Below are positions 47,788-59,580 of a stretch of DNA of 64,000 nucleotides, one piece after another. How positions within the stretch are numbered: the first letter of the stretch is position 1; each line of letters begins with the position of its first letter. The notes beneath the pieces are model-generated. The model was given only the letters and a program-made list of their open reading frames with translations, ran no database searches and was not told the DNA's origin. Source of the stretch: Escallonia rubra. Taxonomy: Eukaryota > Streptophyta > Magnoliopsida > Escalloniales > Escalloniaceae. The position numbers were made by a program, and so were the translations under genes. Location of the stretch: the NCBI GenBank assembly GCA_033065855.1, contig JAVXUO010002945.1, positions 53,501 to 117,500 on the forward strand, read 5' to 3'.

Positions 47788-49947
47788 TCAATCGGATTCT
47801 TCATACGTATTGCACGTTTTCGCCCTTTTGTTTGAGAAAATAATTGGATCAAAAATGTCGTCCTCCTCACCTTGCAGGCTAGTGATGTCAATGACTGGCT
47901 GTGAAGCTCGAGTGAATCTACCGGCTGGAGTCGCCCGAGTAGTCGGATTGTCCCGACTTTCTGGTAATGCCATCCTAAAATGTGCAAGGTTAGCCTTATC
48001 CCGTGCAGCTGCTTCAACTTGATACCTGTACCCATCAAATGTTGACATTGCATCCAATGATAAACCGTGCATGATGTTACAAAGGTGATTATATCGCAGC
48101 GTCTCAGATTGCTCAAAATCAACTGAAACATTGGGCACGTAAGGAATGTGACCGTGGACTCTATTGGCTTCCTTCGTCCACCGATCCAAGATATACTTTG
48201 GAGGGATTTCACGAGCATTCTTGGCGCTAAAAAACCTCAACGCGTGTCGACAGAGTATACCTTTATGCTCAAACAGTTGACACTTGCAATTAACACCCCC
48301 GGTCTCCATACACACTGCTACGGTAAAATGTCTTTTGCTCTTCAGAGCCGACGAAGAGCACGGATTGGCAAAATTCGTCACATTTGTCAAAGCATAAACC
48401 TTGAGATATCTGTTGCATAGCTCATGCAACTTTGTCATGCTATATTGATTCGACTTTAGTAGTTCATCCTGAAACTGTCTAAACATTTTCTTGGTATAGA
48501 CTTGAGCCGCATGAGCCTCCAAAGGTGAAAAAACTACTATTTGTCTTTCTCTGTAAACTGTAGCCGCGTCGGCTTCTCTCTCAAGGAAAAATTGTCTGTC
48601 AAGGGCTTTCTGCATCTCTAGTACGAACTCTGTTATACTTGAAGAAGAGCGTACGTACCCATCAAAGAATGCATTCATACCTTCGCTTCTCGAGGTCGTA
48701 GTCATTCTGGCTGCAAAAAACTTTTTGGTGTAGGCACCGATCCACTGTGTCCTGATCTCATACAACGCTTGCAACCATTCATGACTGTGCAAATAGTAGT
48801 CATCCATTAACTTGGCCCACCTCTCCTCAAACACGTCTACCGTCAACGATTTCTTCACACATGTATTAAAGTCACTCTTAAATGTCGGATGGTTTGCATA
48901 TACATTGTGAAGCCGTTCGGGATATTTGTTGCTTATGTGCCATGTGCACAGGCCATGGTGAGTATCTGGAAGGACCTTAGCGATTGCATTTTTCATTGCC
49001 AGATCTTGGTCGGTGATGATGGTCTTTGGAGGAATATGATACATTGCTTCAAGCCACGTTTCAAATAACCACGTAAATGACTCCTCCGTCTCATCCCTAA
49101 GCAAGGCAAAGCCAAACAAGATTGACTGATAGTGGTGGTTCACCCCAGTGAACGGAGCAAAAGGCATAGAGTACTTATTTGTGCGGTATGTGGTGTCAAA
49201 CGTCACAACATCGCCAAAATTTTGGTAAGCAGCTCTAGAACGGGCATCCGACCAAAATATATTAGTAATGCGGTTCTCGTCATCCAGTTGGAGACTATAG
49301 AAAAAGCTAGAATTCTCACTCTGAAGGCGCTTGAAGATATCAAGTGTAGCTTAAGAATCACTCGTACAGGAAGACTCTCTCTTATGAGCACGAAGTTCAT
49401 TTCGGAGGTCTACTTCGTTGAAGCTCAACTTGTCAACCCCCCCAGCCTGACTTGAGAAAACACCCATCATTCTAGAAGGTGGAATTTTAGCCTCGGCCAT
49501 TGTAAATATCAGTTGTCTGTGTGCCGCGCTTATTTCTCGATGCTGATGAATTTGACCAATCTTACTAGGGGTCATCAACTGATGGTTATGGCTCAACTCC
49601 ACTCCCGTCACAACCCAATGGTTTTCATTTTTTTGGTGTACTGCATACACATGGGCCTTGCAGCTGGTACCCAGAAATGTGTCCCGTTTTCTTTGTCTTG
49701 ATGGCCCTTCGTCACAGATCCGAACAACCGGGGGTACATGCGGTGCTCCTCTATGACACTCAAATAGTCTTCCACAAATTTGATCTGTATTGGCCCATTT
49801 TCTAGTCGTCTTAATTCTAATACCAAAACCTATCGTTTTTTAATATGCTCTATAGTATGCTTCAACTTCGTCCAGTGTTTGATAAACTTGACCCAAGTAA
49901 GGTGGATCAGAATCTTCACAAAACTTATTTCCTCCAGTTGCATCCAT
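47788..49947 (-). pseudogene. FAR1-type Mutator transposase, two nonsense codons
   Basis: One 720-codon frame from ATG at 49947, interrupted only by TAA at codon 36 (49840-49842) and codon 199 (49351-49353). Residues ~25-130 form the FAR1 DNA-binding zinc finger (GFGIRI, CGRLFECHRG, TSCKAHVYAV, GVELSHNHQL). Residues ~251-430 are the MULE transposase core: FDTTYRTNKY (Asp251), IITDQD (Asp313), CTWHI and TSRSEGMN (Glu422), so the DDE triad is complete. A SWIM finger lies at 554-568 (CKCQ...GILCRH, CxC-x9-CxH), followed by IPPKYILDRWTKEA. The acidic tail ends EESD. The protein would bind the arms and cut the element out in the nucleus. The frame is otherwise clean, so the stops look recent. The promoter is in the right arm, with a long leader intron inferred. 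Confidence 0.9.
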
Positions 49948-50044
49948 ACTTATACGGAAATCTAAAAAATAAAATTATATAATTCTCAACAAGTCATAGA
50001 ATTAAATAAAATATGTATAAAAATTATTTTCTCTAGTTGTGTGG

Positions 50045-51795
50045 AAACTTTTGACAGGAAAATTACCAAAATACCCCCGATGAGCGGCAAATTACCGAAA
50101 TGCCTCCGGGGGTTCATTATCACCCACTCTGAACCCCAAATCAGCTTCAAAACAGCCTTTCAGGTGTTTTACTTAGGTTTCTGGACAAAAAAAAAAACTT
50201 AACATTGTAGAATTACCAAAGTACCCCTCACGGGGTGACAAATTACCGAAATGCCCCCTGGCATCAGAAAATCTCAAAAGTGCTTTGAAATGCTATTTTA
50301 AGCTTCCTGAATTCATTCTTCATCTAAAAAGTATTTTTTGGATTTTTCGCCCAAAAATCCCGAACCGCTGTTCGGATTAAGCGCTTAAAAGCCCGTTCGG
50401 CCAAAAAAATAGCTAACGACATCGAAATGGCGCAAATTCCTGGGAAACGGAACTTCCCAACATCCTAAGGTTCTCATAAAAGTTTCACGCGAAATCGCGC
50501 TAGCTTGATATTTTAAATTACACTGCAAAGTTACAAGATTCCCCGTATCAGTTGACCCATTTCCAATCTATGGAAACATCTCAGAACAACTTTAAAATAA
50601 CTTCCGGGTGTCTTACACCCCTTCCCGAACTAAAGGCCATTCAGAAAATTTTGACAGGAAAATTATCGAAATGCCCCCGATGGGCGGCGCCCCCGGGGTT
50701 TCAATATCACCCTAACGCCCCCAACTCAGCTTCAAAACAGCCTTTTTAAGGTGTTTTACTTACATTTCTGGAAAAAAAAGTCGTTGGAAAAATTTAACAT
50801 TGTAGAATTACCAAAATACCCTCTTGGGGTGGCAAATTACCGAAAAATGCCCCCTGGCATCAGAAAATCTCAAAAGTGTTTTGAAATGCTATTTTAAGCT
50901 TCCTGGATTCATTCTTCATCTAAAAAGTATTTTTTGGATTTTTCGCCCAAAAATCCCGAACCGCTGTTCGGATTAAGCGCTTAAAAGCCCGTTCGGCCAA
51001 AAAAATAGCTAACGACATCGAAATGGCGCAAATTCCTGGGAAACGGAACTTCCCAACATCCTAAGGTTCTCATAAAAGTTTCACGCGAAATCGCGCTAGC
51101 TTGATATTTTAAATTACACTGCAAAGTTACAAGATTCCCCGTATCAGTTGACCCATTTCCAATCTATGGAAACATCTCAGAACAACTTTAAAATAACTTC
51201 CGGGTGTCTTACACCCCTTCCCGAACTAAAGGCCATTCAGAAAATTTTGACAGGAAAATTATCGAAATGCCCCCGATGGGCGGCGCCCCCGGGGTTTCAA
51301 TATCACCCTAACGCCCCATAATTAGCTTCAAAACACCCTTTCAGGTGTTTTACTTACATTTCTGGAAAAAAAAAAGTCATTGGAAAAACTTAACATTGTA
51401 GAATTACCAAAATACCCTCTTGGGGTGGCAAATTACCGAAAAATGCCCCCTGGCATCAGAAAATCTCAAAAGTGTTTTGAAATGCTATTTTAAGCTTCCT
51501 GGATTCATTCTTGATCTAAAAAGTATTTTTCGGGATTTTTCGCCCAAAAATCCCGAACCGGTGTCCGGATCGAGAACTTAAAAGCCCGTTCGGCGAAAAA
51601 AATAGCTAACAACTCCGGAATGCTGCAAATTCTGGGGAGATGAAACTTCCCAACATCCTAGGGTTCTCATAAAAGTTTCGCACGAAATCGCGCTTGCTTG
51701 ATATCTTAAATTACACTGCGAAGTTACGAGGTTCCCCGTATCAGTTGGCCACTTTCCAGTCTTTGGAAACCTCTGAAATTTTTCCCTGATATAAA
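50045..51795 (-). repeat. Right inverted arm, inner part
   Basis: About three ~600-bp units in inverse orientation to the left arm, with CCCGTATCAGTTGnCC at about 50543, 51139 and 51736. Two consecutive copies (about 50310-50718 and 50906-51315) are identical by eye over ~395 bp while their flanks differ, so that piece was duplicated or converted recently. The arm breaks at 51795, where the Helitron begins. Confidence 0.85.
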
Positions 51796-52036
51796 TCTCT
51801 CTACTTAAAAAGTCTAATGTGTTTAAACATGTTTCTACACATTTTCATGACCAAAATACCCTTTGATCTACTCCATATTACCAGTTACCCCATGTTCTCA
51901 AACCAGTCAACCCCGTGCCAATCGCTCAGGCCATCACCAAGCGGTGCCATACAACTAAAAAAGAAAAGAACCGCTGCTTCTCTTATGTCAACCTCCATCC
52001 CTCCCTCCTCATACACACACCTGTGTTGCCTCAACA

Positions 52037-52162
52037 ATGGCATGTGAAGACCCATCCGCACATAAGATATACCAGACTGTTAAAGCAGCAAATCTCACAT
52101 CAAATGATTCTTGCTTTCTGGGGTTCGAACTCGAACTTCGTCCTACAAGACTTCACCTGCAG
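52037..52162 (+). pseudogene. Exon-like fragment in Helitron, 42 codons
   Basis: CAACAATGG start context, 42 open codons (MACEDPSAHKIYQTV... ending TRLHLQ), then CTGCAG|GTCAGT, a good splice donor. It looks like the first coding exon of a captured host gene. I do not recognise the protein. The evidence is only codon-phase and splice context, so it could be chance. Confidence 0.3.
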
Positions 52163-55100
52163 GTCAGTTTTTGAATTGATAGAATCGCAAATAATCTATT
52201 CTCCCTTTTGATTCTTCTGCGCATACATTTTGTTCTTCCGTATCATGTTTATCAATGACGCATTCGATCAATCTATCGCACATCCTATTGCTTCATTTGC
52301 GACCACCGCAGCCCCTCAAGCACAAAATGTTGACGTACTTTAAATCCAATGTTTTTAATTGTATCCATAGCCATATTAGTTTTGGTTACCATATGCAGTT
52401 CTCTCCTTTTGTGCCTCCTTCACCCATTTCCTCCCTTAATCTTAATCAAAGAGCTTCATGGTATATTTCCCTTAACCATTGCACGGAAGGTGTTTGAAGA
52501 TATGCAATTGCACAAAACGTTACCTTGCGCCGTCTAAGCACCTCGCACGTGTCTTGACTGGGTTCCAAGTTACCAAACTGTCTTACCCAGTGCTCAGGAC
52601 ATTTGCTAATTAGTTTTCATTCTTAGCATTGACGTAGTAAAAAGAAAATCTAAGAACCATGTGGAAAATTACAAAGGCTTAGGGAAAATGTTGTTTCCCA
52701 TTATGCCTTGGGTGGACAAGAAACAGGGAATTTGCTGATATCTTTTTTTTTTGGTTCGAGGATTTGCGTAGGAAAAAGAGGATTTAAGTACCTTTATTAA
52801 ACTGTCTTACCCAGTGCTTGAGGAATTTGCTAATTAGTCTTGGTTTTGAGGATTCACATATGAAGATGTCAGGTGTTTGGCAAAATGCCATTTTCGTGTG
52901 AATTTCTTAGGCCAAGGACATGCCAATAAACGGGTGATGTTTAGTAGGGAATGGAGAAGATAATAATGGCTTGCCAATAACTGTGTTAAGAGGGGATCCA
53001 GATCGCATTAATATGGTCAAAGGCACAAAACTCTTAGATGCAAATGATATACGAAGGTGGAGATGAACGCTACAAAAGTGGAGATTGCGTTAGTTATGAG
53101 CTCTCACTGTTGGGTTTCGTGACCATCCCATTCTTAGGCATTAAAGGTTATACATGGTTGAATTTGCAACTAGATGTAATTTATGGTAGCAAGTGACTTG
53201 CACCATGACTTTCAGCAGTAAGCATTTTGTACCTTTTCTCCATTAGTCAGCAAATTCTCCAGTTCCATTTACCTTATGTAAATCTAAACTTCATCATATT
53301 CATTACACTTGGCACGTCCATATGCTCTACCTACATACTTGTTATCATTAAAACTTTGGTGTTTCATAATCCAGAAAAGAGAGAGTTAAATTACCATACT
53401 TTTTTGGTTACTCTTATAGTTGGTGATTAATGTCATCATGCTTGGTGGTTATGAGGCACCATGTTCAAAAATGGTTTGCAACTTATAGTATCAGCGATTG
53501 AGTGATAGGTATATAGAGAATGGTTTTGTAAAATGTCTTATTAGCGAATGGTGAGTGGGGCTGAGATCTGGTACCATGGTTAGATACTTGTGGGAGAGAG
53601 GTGGAAGCGTCGGAGGGTACAAAACCATTTTAAAGTATCGTGATATGGGGTAACATCATCCAATACGCTACTTATCATGCTACTCACAGTCATGCCCCGA
53701 ATCTGAAAGCATGTGAATTGGTGTGGCACGTGACTTATAGTGCTCTCTCAAAAGCAATTCCTGCTTTGGATGCTTATATGACATGCTTTTGCCAACCAAC
53801 ATGTTACTCTGGCAAAACTTGAGCTATTGCAAGAACCTTTCTTTAGCCAACATAATACTTTAGCATAACTTGGGTTATTGCAAGAAACTTTCTTTTAATG
53901 GTTCAGTAAGGAAAGCTATTGAATGTAAAGATATTAAACGTATTTTCTCATGGTTTTGTAATCGCAAGAACACTGTCCACTTTTGGTATTTTTGACTCAC
54001 CGTATGTTTACAGATTTTTCAAATACCAACTTCTTCTATTACTACATTTCAAAAACTTTGGTTCCATCATTATGACAGTTACCACGATTTTTTGAAATTT
54101 GTTGCACTATTTGTGAAAAGTTTAACAAGCAATGTGAAAAGATTCAAAAAGGCCAATACTCAGTTATTTTATGACTACCAAACTTGAATCTATAGGGTTT
54201 GGAACATAACTGCAAGAGAGAAAATACTGAAAATTGTCCTAAGTGATGTTTGATATCGATTTTCTAATGTTGTAATTCGATTGACTACTTTGGAGAATCA
54301 TAGCTTACATTAATGACATTGAAGTCCTGTTGTTATTATATGCTGTCAATTCGACATATTTTTTAATACTTTTTGTGACTTGTCATGTGTCTACAGTTGC
54401 AGTAGAAATTTGTGTGCTTGGCTGCTGGCAATTCTCTATCACATATTAAGAATTGCAGGTTTGGACACAGCTGTACAGAGGAACGCAATGGTATGTGGCA
54501 TCGTAGACTTTCTTCTACTGTAGCATCTTTGTTGGAAAATTTAAAAATGCCAAGAATTCTCCTTAAATGATTATATATAGTTGCAAGAGAGCTGAAAAAA
54601 CCATGACCTGGTGTATATTACAAGGCTGGTACATATAATCTTATGATTCCTTTGTTTAGTTTTTAACCTCTTATAATTCTCACTCTGCTTGCATAAAGCA
54701 TCTATTTTCGTAAAAGACCGACAACTGGAAGTTCATATTATTGTTTTCCTTAATGGATTATGTTCCCCTAATTATATCAGTCACAAGGTTACCTCCCTGA
54801 GGCAATGCAGGTTATGAGATAGTAAAATTGATAGGACATAAAAGATAGCTTATAGGTGCATGGAAATAGTCTTTAGTGTAGATTTTATGGAGCACGACTT
54901 TGACTTAGCTTGCTGCAATAAACTTGCCCCCGCTTGCGAGGGGGAGGGAGGAGTGAACAAGACGGATAGCCCTGGCTGCTGGTTTTGGAGACCTTGAAAA
55001 GTAACAACACATCATAAAGTTACCTTTGTCAATTAGAACAAGTTTTAAGAGTTGTTTACTCCTGAATGAATAGTTAGCTCAAAGAGAACTCTCACTTGAC

Positions 55101-56518
55101 ATGTCAGACCACTTAGTTCCCTTTGTCATTGTCAGTCCCAATGGAACTAATTGGGCTAGAATCCTAGATTATGTTTGGATGTTAGCCTACTAATAAGATT
55201 ATGCTTGGATGTTTGCTTACAGTGGCGTGAATCTGGTTACTTGGTATAAAATAGATCCAACTTAGTGTATATGCGAATTGCTTTCTCAATTATTGTCGAT
55301 GATTTGGGGTTTAAGTATAGTCTTGTTTAAGTTTGGTGGGACAAAAAATTACTTTTTTTGATGCGGTTAGTTTGTTACGATTTTATACGAAACTACTTAA
55401 GATTATTTCACCGCAGATTATTTGAACTATTGCAGATTCAACAGCTTATGATTTTCTCCTACATTTGGCAATGAGGAAGTTGTAGACCATCGAAAATCTT
55501 GTGCCTGCTAAGGAAATGGTGCAAGGTAGCTTAGAGGAACTGACAAGAGGCTTTAGAAAATAAAAAAAAGTGTCTAAAGACTAGAGATTTATTAACCATC
55601 GATTGTCATTGATGCTTTGAAGGCAGAAGTCAAACCAAATAACAAAAGAAAAGAAAATGGTTCTATGATTGTTTAGCCTTATTTATCAAAGAAGTGATAT
55701 GTTAGACTCATTACTATAAAAAGAAATAAACCGCTATCAAAATAATCGCTTAACAGCTTGGCCGCTATCAAAATGGTTCTAGGTGTTCATCTTAATCGAC
55801 CAACAGCCCCAATCGGCGATCATCAATGCACGATACTTTAGTTTGAGATTTGGCAATAGCTTGATAGGAGAAAATAACTTTCTTTGTCAACCATATTCGT
55901 CTATCCCGTTTACACAGGACATTCTATGGGGCCAAGCGGTGTATTTAGAAGCTTAGGCATCACAGCCGGAGAGCAATTTTTCTATGTCTCTGGTGGTGTC
56001 CCGACATCTTTGCTGCATCTCTATGTCAAAAGGTGTGGGTAGAAGCCATGGCGTCACCTGTGGACTGATCCTCCTTTCTTTCTATGCTTTTTTTTTTTCT
56101 GCATCTTTGCTGCATCCAAATCCTTATTTTTCATCTCATTCTAGATAATTTATTAGGAAATTGCAGACTAGAAGAATTGAGATACCTTTGCAAACGGTCA
56201 TTTGACTTACGTAAGCCTAAAAAATTGTAATGTCTAAAGCTATCCATTTCATTGATCTCAAATATTTTGTGGTGTTTTTCTGCTTGTAGTATCATTATAG
56301 ATTTGAAAAAAAAGTGATGTCTCTTGGAGGATTATGTGATTTCTATGCAGAGAGTTATACTATAGCTAATGTTTGAATTGAATGCTTTATAAAGAAAATG
56401 GTGTCATTTTGGATTGACAATATTCGTAGTCGTTGTGTGAGTGTGTATGCATGCACACATCATCTGATTTTCTTGCAATTGTTTTACATAATAGCCATTC
56501 TTAGCAATTTTGTAAAAG

Positions 56519-56608
56519 CAAGCACACTGCCCACTTCTGGTTCCGCAACTTGCTTTGAATATCCAAGCACTTGACCAAAGGTATGCCTCCATTTCAGCCA
56601 TCAAGTAG
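56519..56608 (+). pseudogene. Possible last exon in Helitron
   Basis: After AAAAG, a frame with residues LLVPQLALNIQALDQRYAS runs into TAG (56606-56608). It is helix-like and not low-complexity, but I cannot assign it. A 32-bp acceptor/donor-bounded piece lies at 54459-54490. These may come from the same captured gene as 52037-52162. Confidence 0.2.
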
Positions 56609-59551
56609 CTTTAATCTTTTTAGGGGACTTCGAGAATTTTCAGCATTAGCATTACATCTCTCTAGATATGGGTGAGTCTACATGGTTTGGTAAGAAAATT
56701 TAGGCATCTTGAATTACATATTACAAGGGTGATTACAACATCCATTTCTGGGATTGCATTTCAGAAGCTATTCGATCATGCTAAAATAAAATGCCTAACC
56801 TGGGACTAAAAAAATTTATGCGGAGTGGCTATACAAATTAGAAGAAAATGGAGAATAAGGCGAGAAAGAGTGTTTCTTTTTTCTTTTTTCTCCCTTAAGT
56901 AAATAGAAGAACTCCCATCTAAAAAAGCTCTTTATCGAGCCAAAATAAAGCAGGGTTAGTAGCAAATAAAAAAGGGAGTCTTCTTATAAGGACCCTCTTG
57001 TGCTTAGGTGCTTTTATTGCTTTCTGTTTATGGCTTCGGTTATCCTTCCTTGGACCTTCAAGTTTGTTTAACCGCTAAGAAATCACAAACTGATCTTAAC
57101 ATCATGCTTTGCATACCAAAATAGCTAAGGAAACATGTTGCATATCTTGCTGATGAATTGAGAAGTCTTACAGCTCTCCTACCATAGGCATCATAAACTT
57201 GTTGGGGCTTGGCACTTCTGCTCTAAAGTGGGGACCTTGAATGCTCAATATTTCTTTCACACATGTTCTGATTGACGGACTGATGGTTGTTTTACATCTC
57301 TAATATTTCTTTCTATATCATGTTTTGACTTTTATGGCTTCCATCTAAGATTTTGCATGCCGTAATTAGATACTACACCACCTGTTTACATGTATGTCTC
57401 AGAGATTAGCCTTTTTTTTTTTTCCTATTCATGTTTCTTGCTTATACCATGTTACAATTTGTGCGTAGGAGTTCTCTAGCATGAGATATTGGCCGTGGTT
57501 GGACTTGGGCGGAGAAGGGCATACGTAGGGATCTGAGTGGTTTAGTTTGAGCATTAAAAAACACATGATGATTTGTTTGTTTGTATGCCCACAGTGTAGC
57601 CTTTTTGCCTATTCCATTTTCTTGCAACATTTTCCATGTATTGGTTCTCTAGCGTCACATATTGCATATGTTTTTTTAGGGACAACGTCGTGGTTTTTAG
57701 TGAGGCCGGTGAATTCCTTTTTCATTATTACAAAATGCAACCTATGGTTTGAACATGAGATAATTAGTCATTGGTATCTCGCTGAAAACTGAAATTGGGA
57801 CATGAATAGGGAATTCATTTTTCATTACAAAATGCTACCTATCTGTTTGCACACGTAATTATTACTTACAAAACTGCCTCTGTTTTCCATATATAGGGAG
57901 ATTGGGTAACACAAATCTCCCATAGATTTAATTTGTTTAGGCCATCTATAACTTCTAACGACAAACCTCTTCCAAACTTTTTTAGAATCCAAAAATTCTT
58001 CCATAGAGTCATAGTACATGTAATGGCGAACCTTTAAGAAATGCGATTGAAATAACACGTAACGCGCTTTATTTCTTTTCTAATGTTATTCAGTTTTTTG
58101 CTGAATTTAATTTGCTGCATTTTAACGTTTTTCCTTCTTGATCATGGCTATTGTGTAGCCAAAAATAGCAAAAACAATGTGCATGCGACAGCTGTTGACA
58201 GGGTACAACTTTAGAACATGCCCAACATGTTATGTGTGGAATGCAACGGAAAAGTCTTGGACCAAAGCGAAGAGACAATTTTGTTAGACCAAAGAAGAGA
58301 GGCACAAATAGGTTGAGAGAAGCATTCTAACCCGCTTTTCTAATGAAGCAGAACAATGTTCCAAGAAACCCTCTAATTTGTGAGGCTCAGCTATCCAATT
58401 CTTCATGAAGATATTCATGAAATCATGATGGCATTTCATATGGAAGTCTCGAACTCAAATTTTTGGGTGGTTTTCAAGACGAAATCAAATGTTCCGAATA
58501 AGTATAATGTTCAATCAACCCATTAGCAAAAATATTTGCATCATTCGGTTTGTCAAAATTAATCCGACTGAATTACATGCATTCATTAAGGTTTCGAACA
58601 GGGGTAACATAGACTTCTTTTTCCTGTCATATAGTTGTTCATTTTTTTATATCCTTCTTAAATCTAACACAATTATTCGCATGAATACAGGATTGTCAAG
58701 AGCATTGTATGACATCTTTTCGATGTCTTGAAGCAATTTTAAACCTCGTGTATGACATCCAAGCTTGAGATATGAGCACCTCTCAAATATGGAATACAAG
58801 TTTTATGCATTTCATAAAGATCTTGCATCCATGTGTGGGTGCAATGGCTCTACATTCTTATGATATAATTTCTTTTCCATTAATAGTTTTTGTTTTGATA
58901 TATGTAGGACGTTTGCTCTATTTAAATTAATGAGCATCATTGTGTATTCCTACATCTTACTGAAATTAGTTCATAGTTGGTTTCTTATTTTTATGCGCCT
59001 CCTTGGTATAAATGGTGTTGCTCTTACTTCTTATCATGATGGATTGCACTTTGCTGGAAATATTTTTCTCCCATTTTCTATTTGTAACTTTTGATACTTC
59101 TGATTTTGACATATGATTTGACAACAACGCATATATAAGAACCTTTTTCCATTAGATATGCAATCATGTTTGCACATGCTTGTGTTAGAGAATTTGTCAA
59201 CGGTGATACTCATCATTTTATTATTAAATCTCAAATGAAGTTGTGCGAGACTAAGTGCTGACTTTGGTTTGTGTTTTTCAAATTGATAAAAGAAAATGTT
59301 ATATGTTCGATAAGAAATGTTGCTATTTATCAAGGAGAAGTAACGTGATAACAGATTTTTCCTAAAGAGATTTGGATATTGATCTTTGCAGTACAATTGG
59401 CTGGTTTTTCTCATTCACGTGTTCAGTTACTTTTATCCATGATCCTAACCAAGTGTTCAGCTTGTAAACATATAATGTAGTTTAGTAAAATTGAATATAG
59501 ATGACTCTATGCCTTTTTAGGAAATATAGACCACTGCATATATAAACTATC

Positions 59552-59580
59552 TACGTGCATTGCACGTACACCACGACTAG
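59552..59580 (+). terminator. Helitron 3' hairpin and CTAG
   Basis: An 8-bp stem (TACGTGCA / TGCACGTA) with a one-base loop, eight spacer bases, then CTAG and the host T. In Helitrons this signals the end of strand transfer. Confidence 0.85.

Larger units (their letters stand above)
51796..59580 (+). mobile_element. Helitron, 7785 bp, inserted A|T
   Basis: The 5' end is TCTCTCTACTTAAAAAG and the 3' end is CTAG (59577-59580). An 8-bp stem hairpin TACGTGCATTGCACGTA (59552-59568) lies eight bases before CTAG. Host A at 51795 and T at 59581 flank it without duplication. Joining the flanks restores ATATAAA|TCTTATAAAAAG, matching the uninterrupted left arm (inverse of about 41935-41950) and the third copy at 63605. 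Those are the defining Helitron features. I found no Rep or helicase motif, so it is non-autonomous or badly decayed. The interior is AT-rich, intron-like and contains a few exon-like pieces. It must be younger than the arm it splits. Confidence 0.88.
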
